Notes: generated by a model not told the origin, from the sequence alone. A DNA stretch of 9,114 nucleotides from Flavobacteriaceae bacterium TMED48 (GCA_002167945.1 NHDB01000005.1:10122-19235); one strand, 5' to 3'; counted from the first letter of the stretch, positions 1-6,805 are shown. Made by a program: numbers and translations.

Positions 1-222
1 TCCATGATTTCAGTTCACTTTACTGAAACTGAAGTAACTGATTTTGAGACCGCCGCATATGGAAATAACGATCGATTTAAAAAGTATTTCCACGGCATGC
101 TCGAACACGGAATTTATCTTCCTCCCAGTGCTTTTGAAAGTTATTTTCTTAACGATGCATTATCTTATTCTGATATTGATCAGACGGTCGAGGCTTTTAA
201 GGTCGTCGCAAAAAAACTATAA
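1..222 (+). CDS. hemL: Glutamate-1-semialdehyde 2,1-aminomutase, C-terminal part (cut by window start)
   Basis: This is the last 73 residues of HemL, the PLP-dependent enzyme that converts glutamate-1-semialdehyde to 5-aminolevulinate in the C5 route to heme and other tetrapyrroles. The reading frame is open from base 1 and ends with TAA at 220-222. The family C-terminus is recognisable: a Ser-Met-Ile-Ser strand near the start, then the stretch FKKYFHGMLEHGIYLPPSAF, the residues FESYFLNDALS, and a final helix ending VAKKL. The ATG at position 4 is an internal methionine, not a start, because the homologous part continues upstream of the window. The PLP-binding lysine and most of the enzyme lie outside. 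The end looks normal for the family, so the gene is cut by the window and is not visibly truncated in nature. Confidence 0.93.
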   Translation, partial: SMISVHFTETEVTDFETAAYGNNDRFKKYFHGMLEHGIYLPPSAFESYFLNDALSYSDIDQTVEAFKVVAKKL

Positions 223-249
223 CTTTTAGGGCTTTTATTTTCCTTTTTG

Positions 250-399
250 GATTACCTCTTGTCAAAAGGAATATCACAAGACAGATTAATTGCAGTAGGC
301 TACGGAGAAACAAAACTTTTAAACGACTGCGCCGATGGAGCAGATTGTTCAGAAGCCGCGCATCAAGAGAATAGACGAACTGAATTCAAAGTGTTCTAA
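250..399 (+). pseudogene. Remnant of an OmpA-family (OmpA/MotB C-terminal) domain
   Basis: Translation from base 250 gives 49 residues ending at TAA 397-399 that match the last part of an OmpA-like peptidoglycan-binding domain. It starts with DYLLSKGISQDRLIAVGYGE and continues through an acidic loop with two cysteines (NDC...ADCSEAAHQ, typical of Bacteroidota OmpA proteins) to NRRTEFKVF. The Arg of the NRR motif normally helps bind the diaminopimelate of peptidoglycan. The first half of the domain (the D...G...N...LS..RA part), any signal peptide and any ATG are missing. The hemL stop lies only 27 bases upstream and in the same frame, so there is no room for a full gene. A TTG at 247 could in principle start a 50-residue product, but a decayed 3' fragment left by a deletion is more likely. 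It runs convergently into the Spy-like gene, 6 bases away. Confidence 0.75.
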
Positions 400-405
400 C
401 GCTGA

Positions 406-855
406 CTATAATTGCTTTTTATTCGCTTTAGAAGCTTCTTTTCTTCCTTTTGAGTGCATATGCTTGTTGTGTGATTTAGAAAGCTTTCCCTGATGAGCCA
501 TTCGCCGTTTTTTGGAATGTTGCATTTTTTTCCAAGCAGCGAATTGTTCCTCATTGAGGACGGTTTTCATTTTATTTTGTATTGCAATTTGATGATCTAA
601 ATGTTTGAGACGCATTTGATAGCGTTCATCTGAAGAAATATCCTGTTTTTTCTTTGGAGGTTGAGGGCGTTGATTTTTTTTAAAAATTTCTGTGAGTTGC
701 TTACTTTGTTCTTGAGTAAGGTCCAAAGCCAATTGTATTTTCTTGACTTTAAGTGTGGTCCGCTCTTCTTGAGAGAGTTCTTGGTTGTGAATTGGGCGTT
801 GTGCTGTTCCAATTATTGGTAGGGCAAGGGCAAAAAGAAAAATTAAATGTTTCAT
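406..855 (-). CDS. Small secreted Spy/CpxP-like (LTxxQ) protein with basic, His-rich tail
   Basis: A 149-residue protein with a clear signal peptide: MKH, a hydrophobic core, and a probable cleavage near Gly-Thr-Ala/Gln at residue 18/19. The mature part is helical and charged. It carries two LTxxQ-like motifs, LTQEQ at 46-50 and LNEEQ at 100-104 followed by FAAWKKM, which is the pattern of the periplasmic Spy/CpxP/ZraP group (chaperone or stress-sensing proteins in proteobacteria). Between them is a Pro/Lys-rich stretch (about 62-71). The tail from about 111 to 149 is very rich in Lys and Arg, with His at 113, 121, 129, 132 and 134. The start ATG at 853-855 fits the signal peptide; no Shine-Dalgarno is visible, as usual in this phylum. 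The gene lies 63 bases downstream of lysS on the same strand, but a possible terminator lies between. The family assignment is moderately sure; the function is inferred only. Confidence 0.72.
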   Translation of the reverse strand: MKHLIFLFALALPIIGTAQRPIHNQELSQEERTTLKVKKIQLALDLTQEQSKQLTEIFKKNQRPQPPKKKQDISSDERYQMRLKHLDHQIAIQNKMKTVLNEEQFAAWKKMQHSKKRRMAHQGKLSKSHNKHMHSKGRKEASKANKKQL

Positions 856-885
856 AATATTAAGTGTTTTGTTTTCTCTTTAGAT

Positions 886-906
886 AAAAAAACTCCTAAA
901 CAGTTT
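886..906 (-). terminator. Possible weak intrinsic terminator after lysS
   Basis: Read on the minus strand just after the lysS stop, AAACT (906-902) can pair with AGTTT (894-890) across a 7-base loop, and the 3' arm runs into a tract of eight T on that strand. The stem is short and AT-rich, so it may be weak or only a chance pairing. Its place between lysS and the Spy-like gene is what a terminator would need. Confidence 0.35.
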
Positions 907-918
907 AAAATATTCAGT

Positions 919-2613
919 TTAATTTAAAATTTCAATAAAGAGCCCTTCTTCATTTTTGACGACTTTAACAACTTTCTTTTGCGTAAGTCCTTTTATGGAA
1001 GTATCCCATTTTTTATTGCTTAAACCTACTGCTGTTTTAATCGCAACTAAATCCTTTGAATCAGAATTTTTAAGTATATCTAACACTAATTTTTCTTCCT
1101 CGTTAAGTGCTACAGATTGGCGTTCTGGTTTCATTTGAGGAAAAAATAATACTTCCTGTATGGAGCTGTTATTTGTCATTAGCATGACCAATCGGTCAAT
1201 ACCAATTCCTATTCCAGAAGTAGGAGGCATACCGTATTCTAGTGCTCTGATAAAGTCATTATCGATAAACATGGCCTCATCATCTCCTTTCTCACTTAAT
1301 GCTAATTGAGCTTCAAAACGCTCTTTTTGTTCAATAGGATCGTTGAGCTCAGAATAAGCATTTGCCAATTCTTTTCCGTTTACCATTAATTCAAAACGCT
1401 CAGTGAGTTTGTGGTTAGTGCGGTGTTCTTTGGTCAATGGACTCATGGATTTGGGGTAATCAATAATAAAGGTAGGCTGTATATAATGGTGTTCGCATTT
1501 TTCACCAAAAATTTCATCGATTAGTTTTCCTTCTCCCATGGTTTCGTCAACTTCAAGACCAAGATCAGTTGCTGTTTTACGTAATTCGCTTTCGTCCATT
1601 TTGGAAACATCAATTCCCGTATGCGTTTGAATTGCTTCCAATATTGGAACTCTGGGATAGGGTGCTTTAAAGTCGATAGTGTGTTCTCCTACTTGAACCT
1701 GAGTATTTTGATTCAAATCAACAGCAATTTTTTCTAATAGGTTTTCGGTAGTATCCATCATCCAAAAGTAGTCCTTGTATGCAACATACAATTCCATAAC
1801 AGTAAATTCTGGATTGTGGGTACGATCCATTCCCTCATTTCTAAAATCTTTGGCAAACTCGAACACACCTTCAAAACCTCCGACGATGAGTCGCTTGAGG
1901 TATAGTTCGTTTGCGATACGTAAATAAAGTGGAATGTTTAGTGCATTGTGATGAGTCACAAAAGGACGTGCGGCTGCTCCACCTGGAATGGGTTGTAAAA
2001 TTGGAGTTTCGACTTCTAAATAGCCTTTTTCAGTTAAAAAGTTTCGAATGCTGCTGGTAATTTGAGAGCGTTGGATAAAGGTGTTTTTTACCTGAGAATT
2101 AACAATCAAATCTACATATCGCTGGCGGTACCTTAGTTCGGCATCGTTAAATTCATCATAACTATTCCCATCTGCATCTGTTTTTGGTAGGGGTAGCGGG
2201 CGTAGGGTTTTATTTAACAGGGTAAACTTGGTAACCTTTACCGTTTGTTCTCCTACCATGGTAGTAAAAAGAGTCCCTTCAACTCCAATAATATCACCGA
2301 TATCAAGTAATTTTTTATACACTTCGTTGTAAAGTGTTTTATCATCTGAAGGGCAAATTTCATCTCGATTGAAATAGACTTGGATTCTACCTCGGCTGTC
2401 TTGTAGCTCTGCAAAACTTGCTTTTCCTTGAATTCTTCTCGACATCAGGCGTCCTGCCAATACAACTTTTTTATCTTCTTCATATTGATTAGGGAGGTCG
2501 TTAGAATAAAAGTCTACGGGGAAAAGTGCCGCAGGATAAGGGTTAATTCCGAGTTTTTTTAGTTCTTCCAGTTTTTCTCTTCGAATAAGTTCCTGTTCGG
2601 AAAGCTTTGCCAT
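919..2613 (-). CDS. lysS: Lysyl-tRNA synthetase, class II, with C-terminal extension
   Basis: LysRS charges tRNA-Lys with lysine using ATP in the cytoplasm. The 564-residue protein has the expected order: an N-terminal OB-fold anticodon-binding domain (about 50-135, including GRLMSRRIQGKASFAEL), then the class II catalytic core. Motif 1 is around 197-218 (GYLEVETPIL, then GGAAARPF), motif 2 is FRNEGMDRTHNPEFT at 257-271, and motif 3 is GIGIGIDRLVML at 467-478. The protein continues about 65 residues past the usual end (LFFPQMKPE at 489-497) with a lysine-rich segment that could be a small winged-helix-like domain; the E. coli enzyme is about 505 residues. Such extensions are, to my knowledge, common in Bacteroidota. 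The start at ATG 2611-2613 gives the normal N-terminus (MAKLSEQELIRREKLEELKK), and a -7 promoter box lies about 18 bases upstream. Confidence 0.97.
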   Translation of the reverse strand: MAKLSEQELIRREKLEELKKLGINPYPAALFPVDFYSNDLPNQYEEDKKVVLAGRLMSRRIQGKASFAELQDSRGRIQVYFNRDEICPSDDKTLYNEVYKKLLDIGDIIGVEGTLFTTMVGEQTVKVTKFTLLNKTLRPLPLPKTDADGNSYDEFNDAELRYRQRYVDLIVNSQVKNTFIQRSQITSSIRNFLTEKGYLEVETPILQPIPGGAAARPFVTHHNALNIPLYLRIANELYLKRLIVGGFEGVFEFAKDFRNEGMDRTHNPEFTVMELYVAYKDYFWMMDTTENLLEKIAVDLNQNTQVQVGEHTIDFKAPYPRVPILEAIQTHTGIDVSKMDESELRKTATDLGLEVDETMGEGKLIDEIFGEKCEHHYIQPTFIIDYPKSMSPLTKEHRTNHKLTERFELMVNGKELANAYSELNDPIEQKERFEAQLALSEKGDDEAMFIDNDFIRALEYGMPPTSGIGIGIDRLVMLMTNNSSIQEVLFFPQMKPERQSVALNEEEKLVLDILKNSDSKDLVAIKTAVGLSNKKWDTSIKGLTQKKVVKVVKNEEGLFIEILN

Positions 2614-2630
2614 ATAATCGGTATTTGTAA

Positions 2631-2638
2631 CAAAGATA
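2631..2638 (-). promoter_or_regulatory. Probable -7 promoter element of lysS
   Basis: On the minus strand these bases read TATCTTTG, an exact match to the Bacteroidota -7 consensus TAnnTTTG. Transcription would begin around 2624-2627 and leave a leader of a little over ten bases before the lysS ATG. A good -33 TTG at the usual distance is not present; the nearest TTG is about 26 bases upstream of the box, which is too far. Confidence 0.55.
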
Positions 2639-2672
2639 AGCAGACTAAAAAAATCTAAGGAGTCAAATTTTA

Positions 2673-2680
2673 TATCTTTG
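2673..2680 (+). promoter_or_regulatory. Probable -7 promoter element of the yqaE-like/lipB pair
   Basis: The bases TATCTTTG match the Bacteroidota -7 consensus TAnnTTTG exactly and lie 17 bases before the ATG of the small membrane protein, which would give a short leader. No -33 TTG is seen at the normal spacing. The box is the same octamer as the lysS box, facing the other way 34 bases to the left, so lysS and yqaE-lipB probably share this compact divergent promoter region. Confidence 0.55.
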
Positions 2681-2697
2681 TACCAACAGCATTTTAT

Positions 2698-2871
2698 ATG
2701 AGTTTTTTTCGCGTATTGTTGTCTATTTTATTTCCCCCTCTTGCCGTCATTGATCAAGGATGCGGTTCGGTATTTATTGTTTTCATCCTGACCTTGTGTG
2801 GCTGGGTTCCTGGAGTTATTGCTGCTTTAGTGATTTTGAATAATCCCGAACGTTGGAGCTCCAACAGATAA
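2698..2871 (+). CDS. YqaE/Pmp3 family (UPF0057) small membrane protein
   Basis: A 57-residue ORF with ATG at 2698-2700 and TAA at 2869-2871. The protein begins MSFFRVLLSILFPPLAVIDQ and has two hydrophobic segments, about 3-19 and 24-48, joined by a short turn containing Gly-Cys-Gly. The Phe-Pro-Pro-Leu-Ala-Val motif in the first segment and the Leu-Cys-Gly-Trp-Val-Pro-Gly-Val-Ile-Ala-Ala pattern in the second match the Pmp3/YqaE family (normally 50-60 residues). In yeast Pmp3 affects membrane potential and salt tolerance; bacterial members are often stress-induced, but their role is poorly known. The ORF is preceded by an exact -7 box and followed after 8 bases by lipB, so the two are probably co-transcribed. 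The tail NNPERWSSNR is polar. Family identity is strong; function is open. Confidence 0.88.
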   Translation: MSFFRVLLSILFPPLAVIDQGCGSVFIVFILTLCGWVPGVIAALVILNNPERWSSNR

Positions 2872-2879
2872 AGACTTGA

Positions 2880-3587
2880 ATGGAAAAAAATAAGACGATT
2901 AAAATTATCGATCTAGGACACAAGTCTTATGGTAAAAGTCTTGAAGTTCAAGAAAATCATTTCAATGGAATCATAAGTTTGAAACGGTCCAATAGAAAAA
3001 CAGATCACCCTCAACCAACCCAAAATTATTTACTTTGGGTGGAACATCCTCCTGTCTTTACCCTTGGTAAAAGCGGGAAAATTGAGCATTTATTAGCGGA
3101 TAAGAAGGCCTTGGCTGAAAAAGGGATTGAATTTTACCAAACCAATAGAGGTGGTGACATCACCTTTCACGGTCCAGGTCAATTGGTAGTTTATCCCATT
3201 TTAGATTTGGATAATTTTTTTACCGATATACATAAATACCTTCGTTTTTTAGAGGAGGCAGTAATTGATACCTTGAAAGAATACGGTCTAAACGGTTCCA
3301 GGAGTCAAGGTGAAACAGGAGTGTGGCTGGATGTAGGAACACCCTTTGCAAGAAAAATATGTGCTATGGGAGTTCGAGCAAGTCGTTGGGTAACCATGCA
3401 CGGGCTGGCTTTTAATATCAATACAGACTTGAGTTATTTTGAACATATAGTACCCTGTGGAATTCAAGGAAAAGGAGTTACCTCTTTATCAAAAGAATTA
3501 GGGAGAGAAATTAGTTTAGAGGAAGTCAAAGAAAAATTAAAAACGCATCTGGGTCGTTTATTTGATGCAGATTGGACTGAGGATTAA
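2880..3587 (+). CDS. lipB: Octanoyl-[acyl-carrier-protein]:protein N-octanoyltransferase (lipoate biosynthesis)
   Basis: LipB moves the octanoyl group from acyl carrier protein to lipoyl domains of enzymes such as pyruvate dehydrogenase and the glycine cleavage H protein; LipA then inserts sulfur. The 235-residue length is normal for the family. Motifs seen are WVEHPPVFTLGKSG (53-66), RGGDITFHGPGQLVVYPI (90-107), ARKICAMGVRASRWVTMHGL (157-176) and PCGIQGKGVTSL (192-203). By family alignment Lys159 and Cys193 are the catalytic Lys/Cys pair that forms the thioester intermediate, so the enzyme looks intact. The start ATG at 2880 lies 8 bases after the YqaE-like stop, which suggests one transcript from the promoter at about 2673. 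No Shine-Dalgarno is visible. Its TAA overlaps the stop codon of the convergent lipoprotein gene. No lipA is in the window. Confidence 0.97.
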   Translation: MEKNKTIKIIDLGHKSYGKSLEVQENHFNGIISLKRSNRKTDHPQPTQNYLLWVEHPPVFTLGKSGKIEHLLADKKALAEKGIEFYQTNRGGDITFHGPGQLVVYPILDLDNFFTDIHKYLRFLEEAVIDTLKEYGLNGSRSQGETGVWLDVGTPFARKICAMGVRASRWVTMHGLAFNINTDLSYFEHIVPCGIQGKGVTSLSKELGREISLEEVKEKLKTHLGRLFDADWTED

Positions 3588-6043
3588 TTCATTTCGTAGA
3601 TAATGAATCCATCACTTTCAGACTGTACTACCATTTCTAAAGCACGGTCCGTATCGGCATTACTTAAATCTGGAGTTGCAGTTCCGTAAACCGGGAAACC
3701 ACCTACCAAACTACCATTGCTCAAATAAGCATAAACTTTTTGAGTATCCAATTCAGTGAAGACTACATAAATGGTGTTTTTGATGTAGTGAATCTTAGGA
3801 CTAGTATAGCGACCAAAAGGAAGTGTTACAGGAATCCCTTTAATAATTAGATTATTCGCATCTAAACTGACCAAAGATTTGGCGCTCATATCGATTTGAT
3901 GCTCTTTACCTAGGGCTAAAGTGCTCCTGAGAATATTTCCCTTTGAATCTATTTGATACATATCTCCTGTATCAGTTGTGCCAGCAAAAGTGTTTCGGTA
4001 CTCAAATATTGGATTGTTTGAGGTTTTAATAGCTTGTTTTAATTTGATTCTGTCAGTGCCTTGGCGGTTGAGGATCCTAACGCCTCCTGCTTTTGATTGC
4101 AGTACTATGTAATCCTTTGAACCAAATCGGATATGTTTAGGTGAATGCATCAATTCATCTTTGAGCGTTTTCAATCGAAAGCCGCTTACGTTTTTACCAC
4201 GATTATCAATCATTCTAATCTTTTTACCGTCGACGATCAAAAAACGGTAATTTCTGTTTAGATCGTAATCAAATACTGATAAATATTTTGGGCTTTCTCC
4301 AGTCAACTTCATATCAAAAGGAGAAACAACTTTTCCGTTTCGGTCTAAAATTTGAAAACGGTCGGCAGTTCTAAATGCCATTTGAAGGCGTCTGTTTTCA
4401 TAAAGATCTACTTGTTCAATGGAACCAATGATTTGTCCAGAAAGTTGCTTTTTCCAGTATAATTTCCCCGTATTTGAAAACAAATAAAGAACGTTGTTTT
4501 GATCTTGGACAACCACATCCATAGTCTTATTTCTGTGATTTTTTATCCACTGAGGCGCTCTTGAAGCTGGAGCATCAAGTGAAAAGCTGTATTGATTAAC
4601 TACACTATTTTTTTGGGGTGCAAGATTCTTTTTTTGAGCAGTCAAACGAGTTTGAATAAAATTACTTTCAGAGACTCCTTGAAGGACAACTAATGGAAAG
4701 TCATTAAGCTTGATTTTTTTCCATTCAGCTTCTCGCTTTGTTGAAACTGCTGCCCACTTTTTTGTAAGGTTGGAGGTTTTTCCTAACCAAAGAAAGGTAC
4801 TGTTGTCAGCGAGATCCTCCCGAAGAGTTTTAAAATCTAAATCATTAAATAATGTTTTGTTATCTAGGTAATTTCCTATGACCTGCTTGAGTCTGGCCTC
4901 AGAATTTGAATACAGAAGGAAGTCGTCTAGTTGTACACTCCATTTAGCGTTGGTGTATGATCCAATTGCATTTAAAAGAACATTCAGATCTTCTGGGAAT
5001 TCGTGGCTAAAGATAGTTACTCCGCGATAACTCCCTTTAGGGTCATTAGATGAAAATAATTTTGGATGAATTATTTCTGTATTGTTAAGGTGGAAGAGTA
5101 CGGTTTGGCTTTCCTCTAATTGGATCCACCCAATTTCATCTACTGCACTTAGCAAATCAAAGTTGATCTGGTTCAATGGAAGATTGAGGTGACGGCTGTA
5201 CTTTTTAAATTGGTCTTCCAATGTTTTATAGTCTGCAATTGAAAGTCCCAAGTACCCATCGAAATTTTGAGGAACTACTTGCGGACTCAAAAGGCGCTGT
5301 GCATCTTGCCCTTTTAACAGGGCGATTTTATCAGGAATGGAATCGTTGATAAAACTCACTCCATCTAGCGTAAAAGGTTCTTTTTTGGTGTTGAAATCAA
5401 AAGAGTACCAACTAGATCCTAAAAATGGGAATAGCGGTGTATCGAAGAATAGTCCCGCTAATGCTTGATCAAACCCTCGACGAATAAAAAGGTTTGAAGC
5501 TGCATTATCATCACTTATTTTTGCTAAATCGTAAAGTACACCCTCTTGTATTCCATGGCGGTTATTTTGAATATTTCGTATGCTGTTTTCCAATATGAGT
5601 CTGGAGCTACTACTTATTGAAATCCCTTCTATTAAAGTGTGGTAGGTTTTTTTACTATTGACTTCGGAAACGGCGACTTTTACTTTGTCGTATTCAAAGG
5701 TTTCACCCTCTGGTAGTTTGATGCTGTCTTGAGCTTGGACGGTATATAGGAAACTAACACCCATACCGGATTTGCCTTCTGGTGTAAAACACAGAAGTGC
5801 TTTTGATGGAAATTGAGCTGGTAATAGACTCACGGCTTCGGAGTAGAGTGTTGATTCAAGAGCCAAAATTTGAGTTAAAAATTCAGCACTTGACAGCGTA
5901 CTATTTAACATATTTTGGTCGTTAAGTTGGATTATAGCCAAGGTGTTTTGAGGGATACAACTCAATAAATCTGGGGCTTTTTTTTCTGCAGTACTGCAAG
6001 AAAAAAACAAGGCGAAAAAGGCTAGTTTAAATACAAATTCCAT
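3584..6043 (-). CDS. Large predicted lipoprotein with C-terminal beta-propeller-like repeats, function unknown
   Basis: I do not recognise a characterised homologue. From ATG 6041-6043 the product is 819 residues; a TTG at 6052 would add three residues but the ATG places the signal peptide better. The N-terminus MEFVFKLAFFALFFSC is a type II signal peptide, with Cys16 as the likely lipidated residue, followed by Ser-Thr-Ala-Glu-Lys-Lys. Residues about 25-470 form a non-repetitive domain that starts with a short 'IPQNTLAIIQLND' segment and resembles the general style of DUF3352-type surface proteins (weak inference). From about 495 to the end, short strand-turn units recur: LYLFSNTGK (519), FQILDRNGK (563), IRMIDNRGK (609), VRILNRQG (655), MYQIDSKGN (695) and VYAYLSNGS (770). 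The spacing is mostly 40-46 residues, as in a beta-propeller. The last unit (DLSNADTDRALEMVVQSESD) resembles an FG-GAP repeat. It lies 81 bases downstream of rnhB and may share its transcript. Confidence 0.8.
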   Translation of the reverse strand: MEFVFKLAFFALFFSCSTAEKKAPDLLSCIPQNTLAIIQLNDQNMLNSTLSSAEFLTQILALESTLYSEAVSLLPAQFPSKALLCFTPEGKSGMGVSFLYTVQAQDSIKLPEGETFEYDKVKVAVSEVNSKKTYHTLIEGISISSSSRLILENSIRNIQNNRHGIQEGVLYDLAKISDDNAASNLFIRRGFDQALAGLFFDTPLFPFLGSSWYSFDFNTKKEPFTLDGVSFINDSIPDKIALLKGQDAQRLLSPQVVPQNFDGYLGLSIADYKTLEDQFKKYSRHLNLPLNQINFDLLSAVDEIGWIQLEESQTVLFHLNNTEIIHPKLFSSNDPKGSYRGVTIFSHEFPEDLNVLLNAIGSYTNAKWSVQLDDFLLYSNSEARLKQVIGNYLDNKTLFNDLDFKTLREDLADNSTFLWLGKTSNLTKKWAAVSTKREAEWKKIKLNDFPLVVLQGVSESNFIQTRLTAQKKNLAPQKNSVVNQYSFSLDAPASRAPQWIKNHRNKTMDVVVQDQNNVLYLFSNTGKLYWKKQLSGQIIGSIEQVDLYENRRLQMAFRTADRFQILDRNGKVVSPFDMKLTGESPKYLSVFDYDLNRNYRFLIVDGKKIRMIDNRGKNVSGFRLKTLKDELMHSPKHIRFGSKDYIVLQSKAGGVRILNRQGTDRIKLKQAIKTSNNPIFEYRNTFAGTTDTGDMYQIDSKGNILRSTLALGKEHQIDMSAKSLVSLDANNLIIKGIPVTLPFGRYTSPKIHYIKNTIYVVFTELDTQKVYAYLSNGSLVGGFPVYGTATPDLSNADTDRALEMVVQSESDGFIIYEMN

Positions 6044-6124
6044 TGAATTCAAAAATAAAAAACTCTAGATTGCTTTTTGATTTTTTTCATAAATGTTATC
6101 AACCGTCTCCATATAGATTTGAAC

Positions 6125-6727
6125 TTAAAAATTCAACTTGAGTTGCTTAGGGAGTAATTGAAATGAAGTTCTGTGATGCTCAGAAATCCCGTACTTTTGA
6201 ATCCCCTCTCGATGTGCTAAGGTTGGATATCCTTTATTTTTTTTCCATTGGTACTGTGGATGATCTAAATCCAATTTCTTCATAAAGTCATCCCTGTAGG
6301 TTTTTGCTAAAACTGAAGCAGCTGCAATATTTAAATATTTTCCATCACCCTTGATCACACATTCATGAGGAATATTATTGTAGGTTTTAAACCGATTTCC
6401 ATCCACTGCTATAAAGCTAGGTGTAAACTTAAGTTTATCCAGAGCAAGATGCATCGCCTTGATGGAGGCATTTAGGATATTGATTTCGTCTATCTCATCC
6501 TGAAAAATATGTGCAATCCCAAAGCAAATTGCTTGAGCCTCAATCATCGGTCGTAAAGCATAACGTTGACTGTCGGTTAGTTTTTTGGAATCATTGAGAT
6601 AAGGGAGTTCAAAAGATTCAGGGAGGATTACTGCGGCAGCCGTAACGGGCCCTGCTAGACAGCCGCGACCTGCTTCGTCTGTACCAGCTTCAAGTAATTC
6701 GGTATGTTGTCTCTGCAGTTTTTTCAA
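6125..6727 (-). CDS. rnhB: Ribonuclease HII, TTG start
   Basis: RNase HII cuts the RNA strand of RNA/DNA hybrids and starts removal of single ribonucleotides from chromosomal DNA. The 200-residue protein is of normal length and carries the family signature [14 protein letters not shown] at 15-28, with the metal-binding acids Asp17 and Glu18, Asp109 in AVDGN, and Asp146 in LAKTYRD. Further conserved elements are NDSKKLT (45-51), [17 protein letters not shown] (126-142) and GYPT..H (166-172), followed by HHRTSF. The Cys in AGRGC is common in Bacteroidota. The start is TTG (codon at 6727-6725): there is an in-frame TAA about 13 codons further upstream, no ATG or GTG in between, and the next in-frame ATG (residue 62) would remove the active site. 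It is divergent from the porin gene, with 78 bases between the starts. Confidence 0.95.
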   Translation of the reverse strand: MKKLQRQHTELLEAGTDEAGRGCLAGPVTAAAVILPESFELPYLNDSKKLTDSQRYALRPMIEAQAICFGIAHIFQDEIDEINILNASIKAMHLALDKLKFTPSFIAVDGNRFKTYNNIPHECVIKGDGKYLNIAAASVLAKTYRDDFMKKLDLDHPQYQWKKNKGYPTLAHREGIQKYGISEHHRTSFQLLPKQLKLNF

Positions 6728-6805
6728 ACGATCTGATTTAAGTTTGGCTTCATGTGTAACAAATTACTCACATTTATCATAACTTCGCAAACAAATAATT
6801 TAGGC
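6728..6805. promoter_or_regulatory. Divergent promoter region between rnhB and the porin gene
   Basis: These 78 bases must hold the promoters of both genes. For rnhB, a degenerate -7 box TAATTTG is read on the minus strand at 6766-6760, with a TTTG at 6791-6788 lying 21 bases upstream, a plausible -33 element. For the porin, TAACTTCG at 6780-6787 is one base away from the TAnnTTTG consensus, but no -33 TTG is at the right distance. No strong Shine-Dalgarno precedes either start. Neither box is perfect, so the exact promoters are uncertain. Confidence 0.4.

Noticed and set aside
44..229. 61-codon ORF in another frame of the hemL end
   Set aside because: It is a shadow of the hemL frame, which has clear family sequence; the alternative product has no recognisable features.
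597..812. 71-codon minus-strand ORF inside the Spy-like gene
   Set aside because: It lies within a gene with signal peptide and LTxxQ motifs on the same strand in another frame, and has no independent support.
956..1138. 60-codon plus-strand ORF antisense to lysS
   Set aside because: It is antisense to the lysS C-terminal extension; no promoter box or homology was seen.
6044..6052. TTG start three codons upstream for the lipoprotein
   Set aside because: The ATG at 6043 gives a better signal peptide with the positive charge near the start; the longer form adds only Met-Asn-Ser.
6752..6805. Upstream ATG for the porin gene
   Set aside because: It would put 18 residues in front of a complete signal peptide and take most of the divergent promoter region into the gene.
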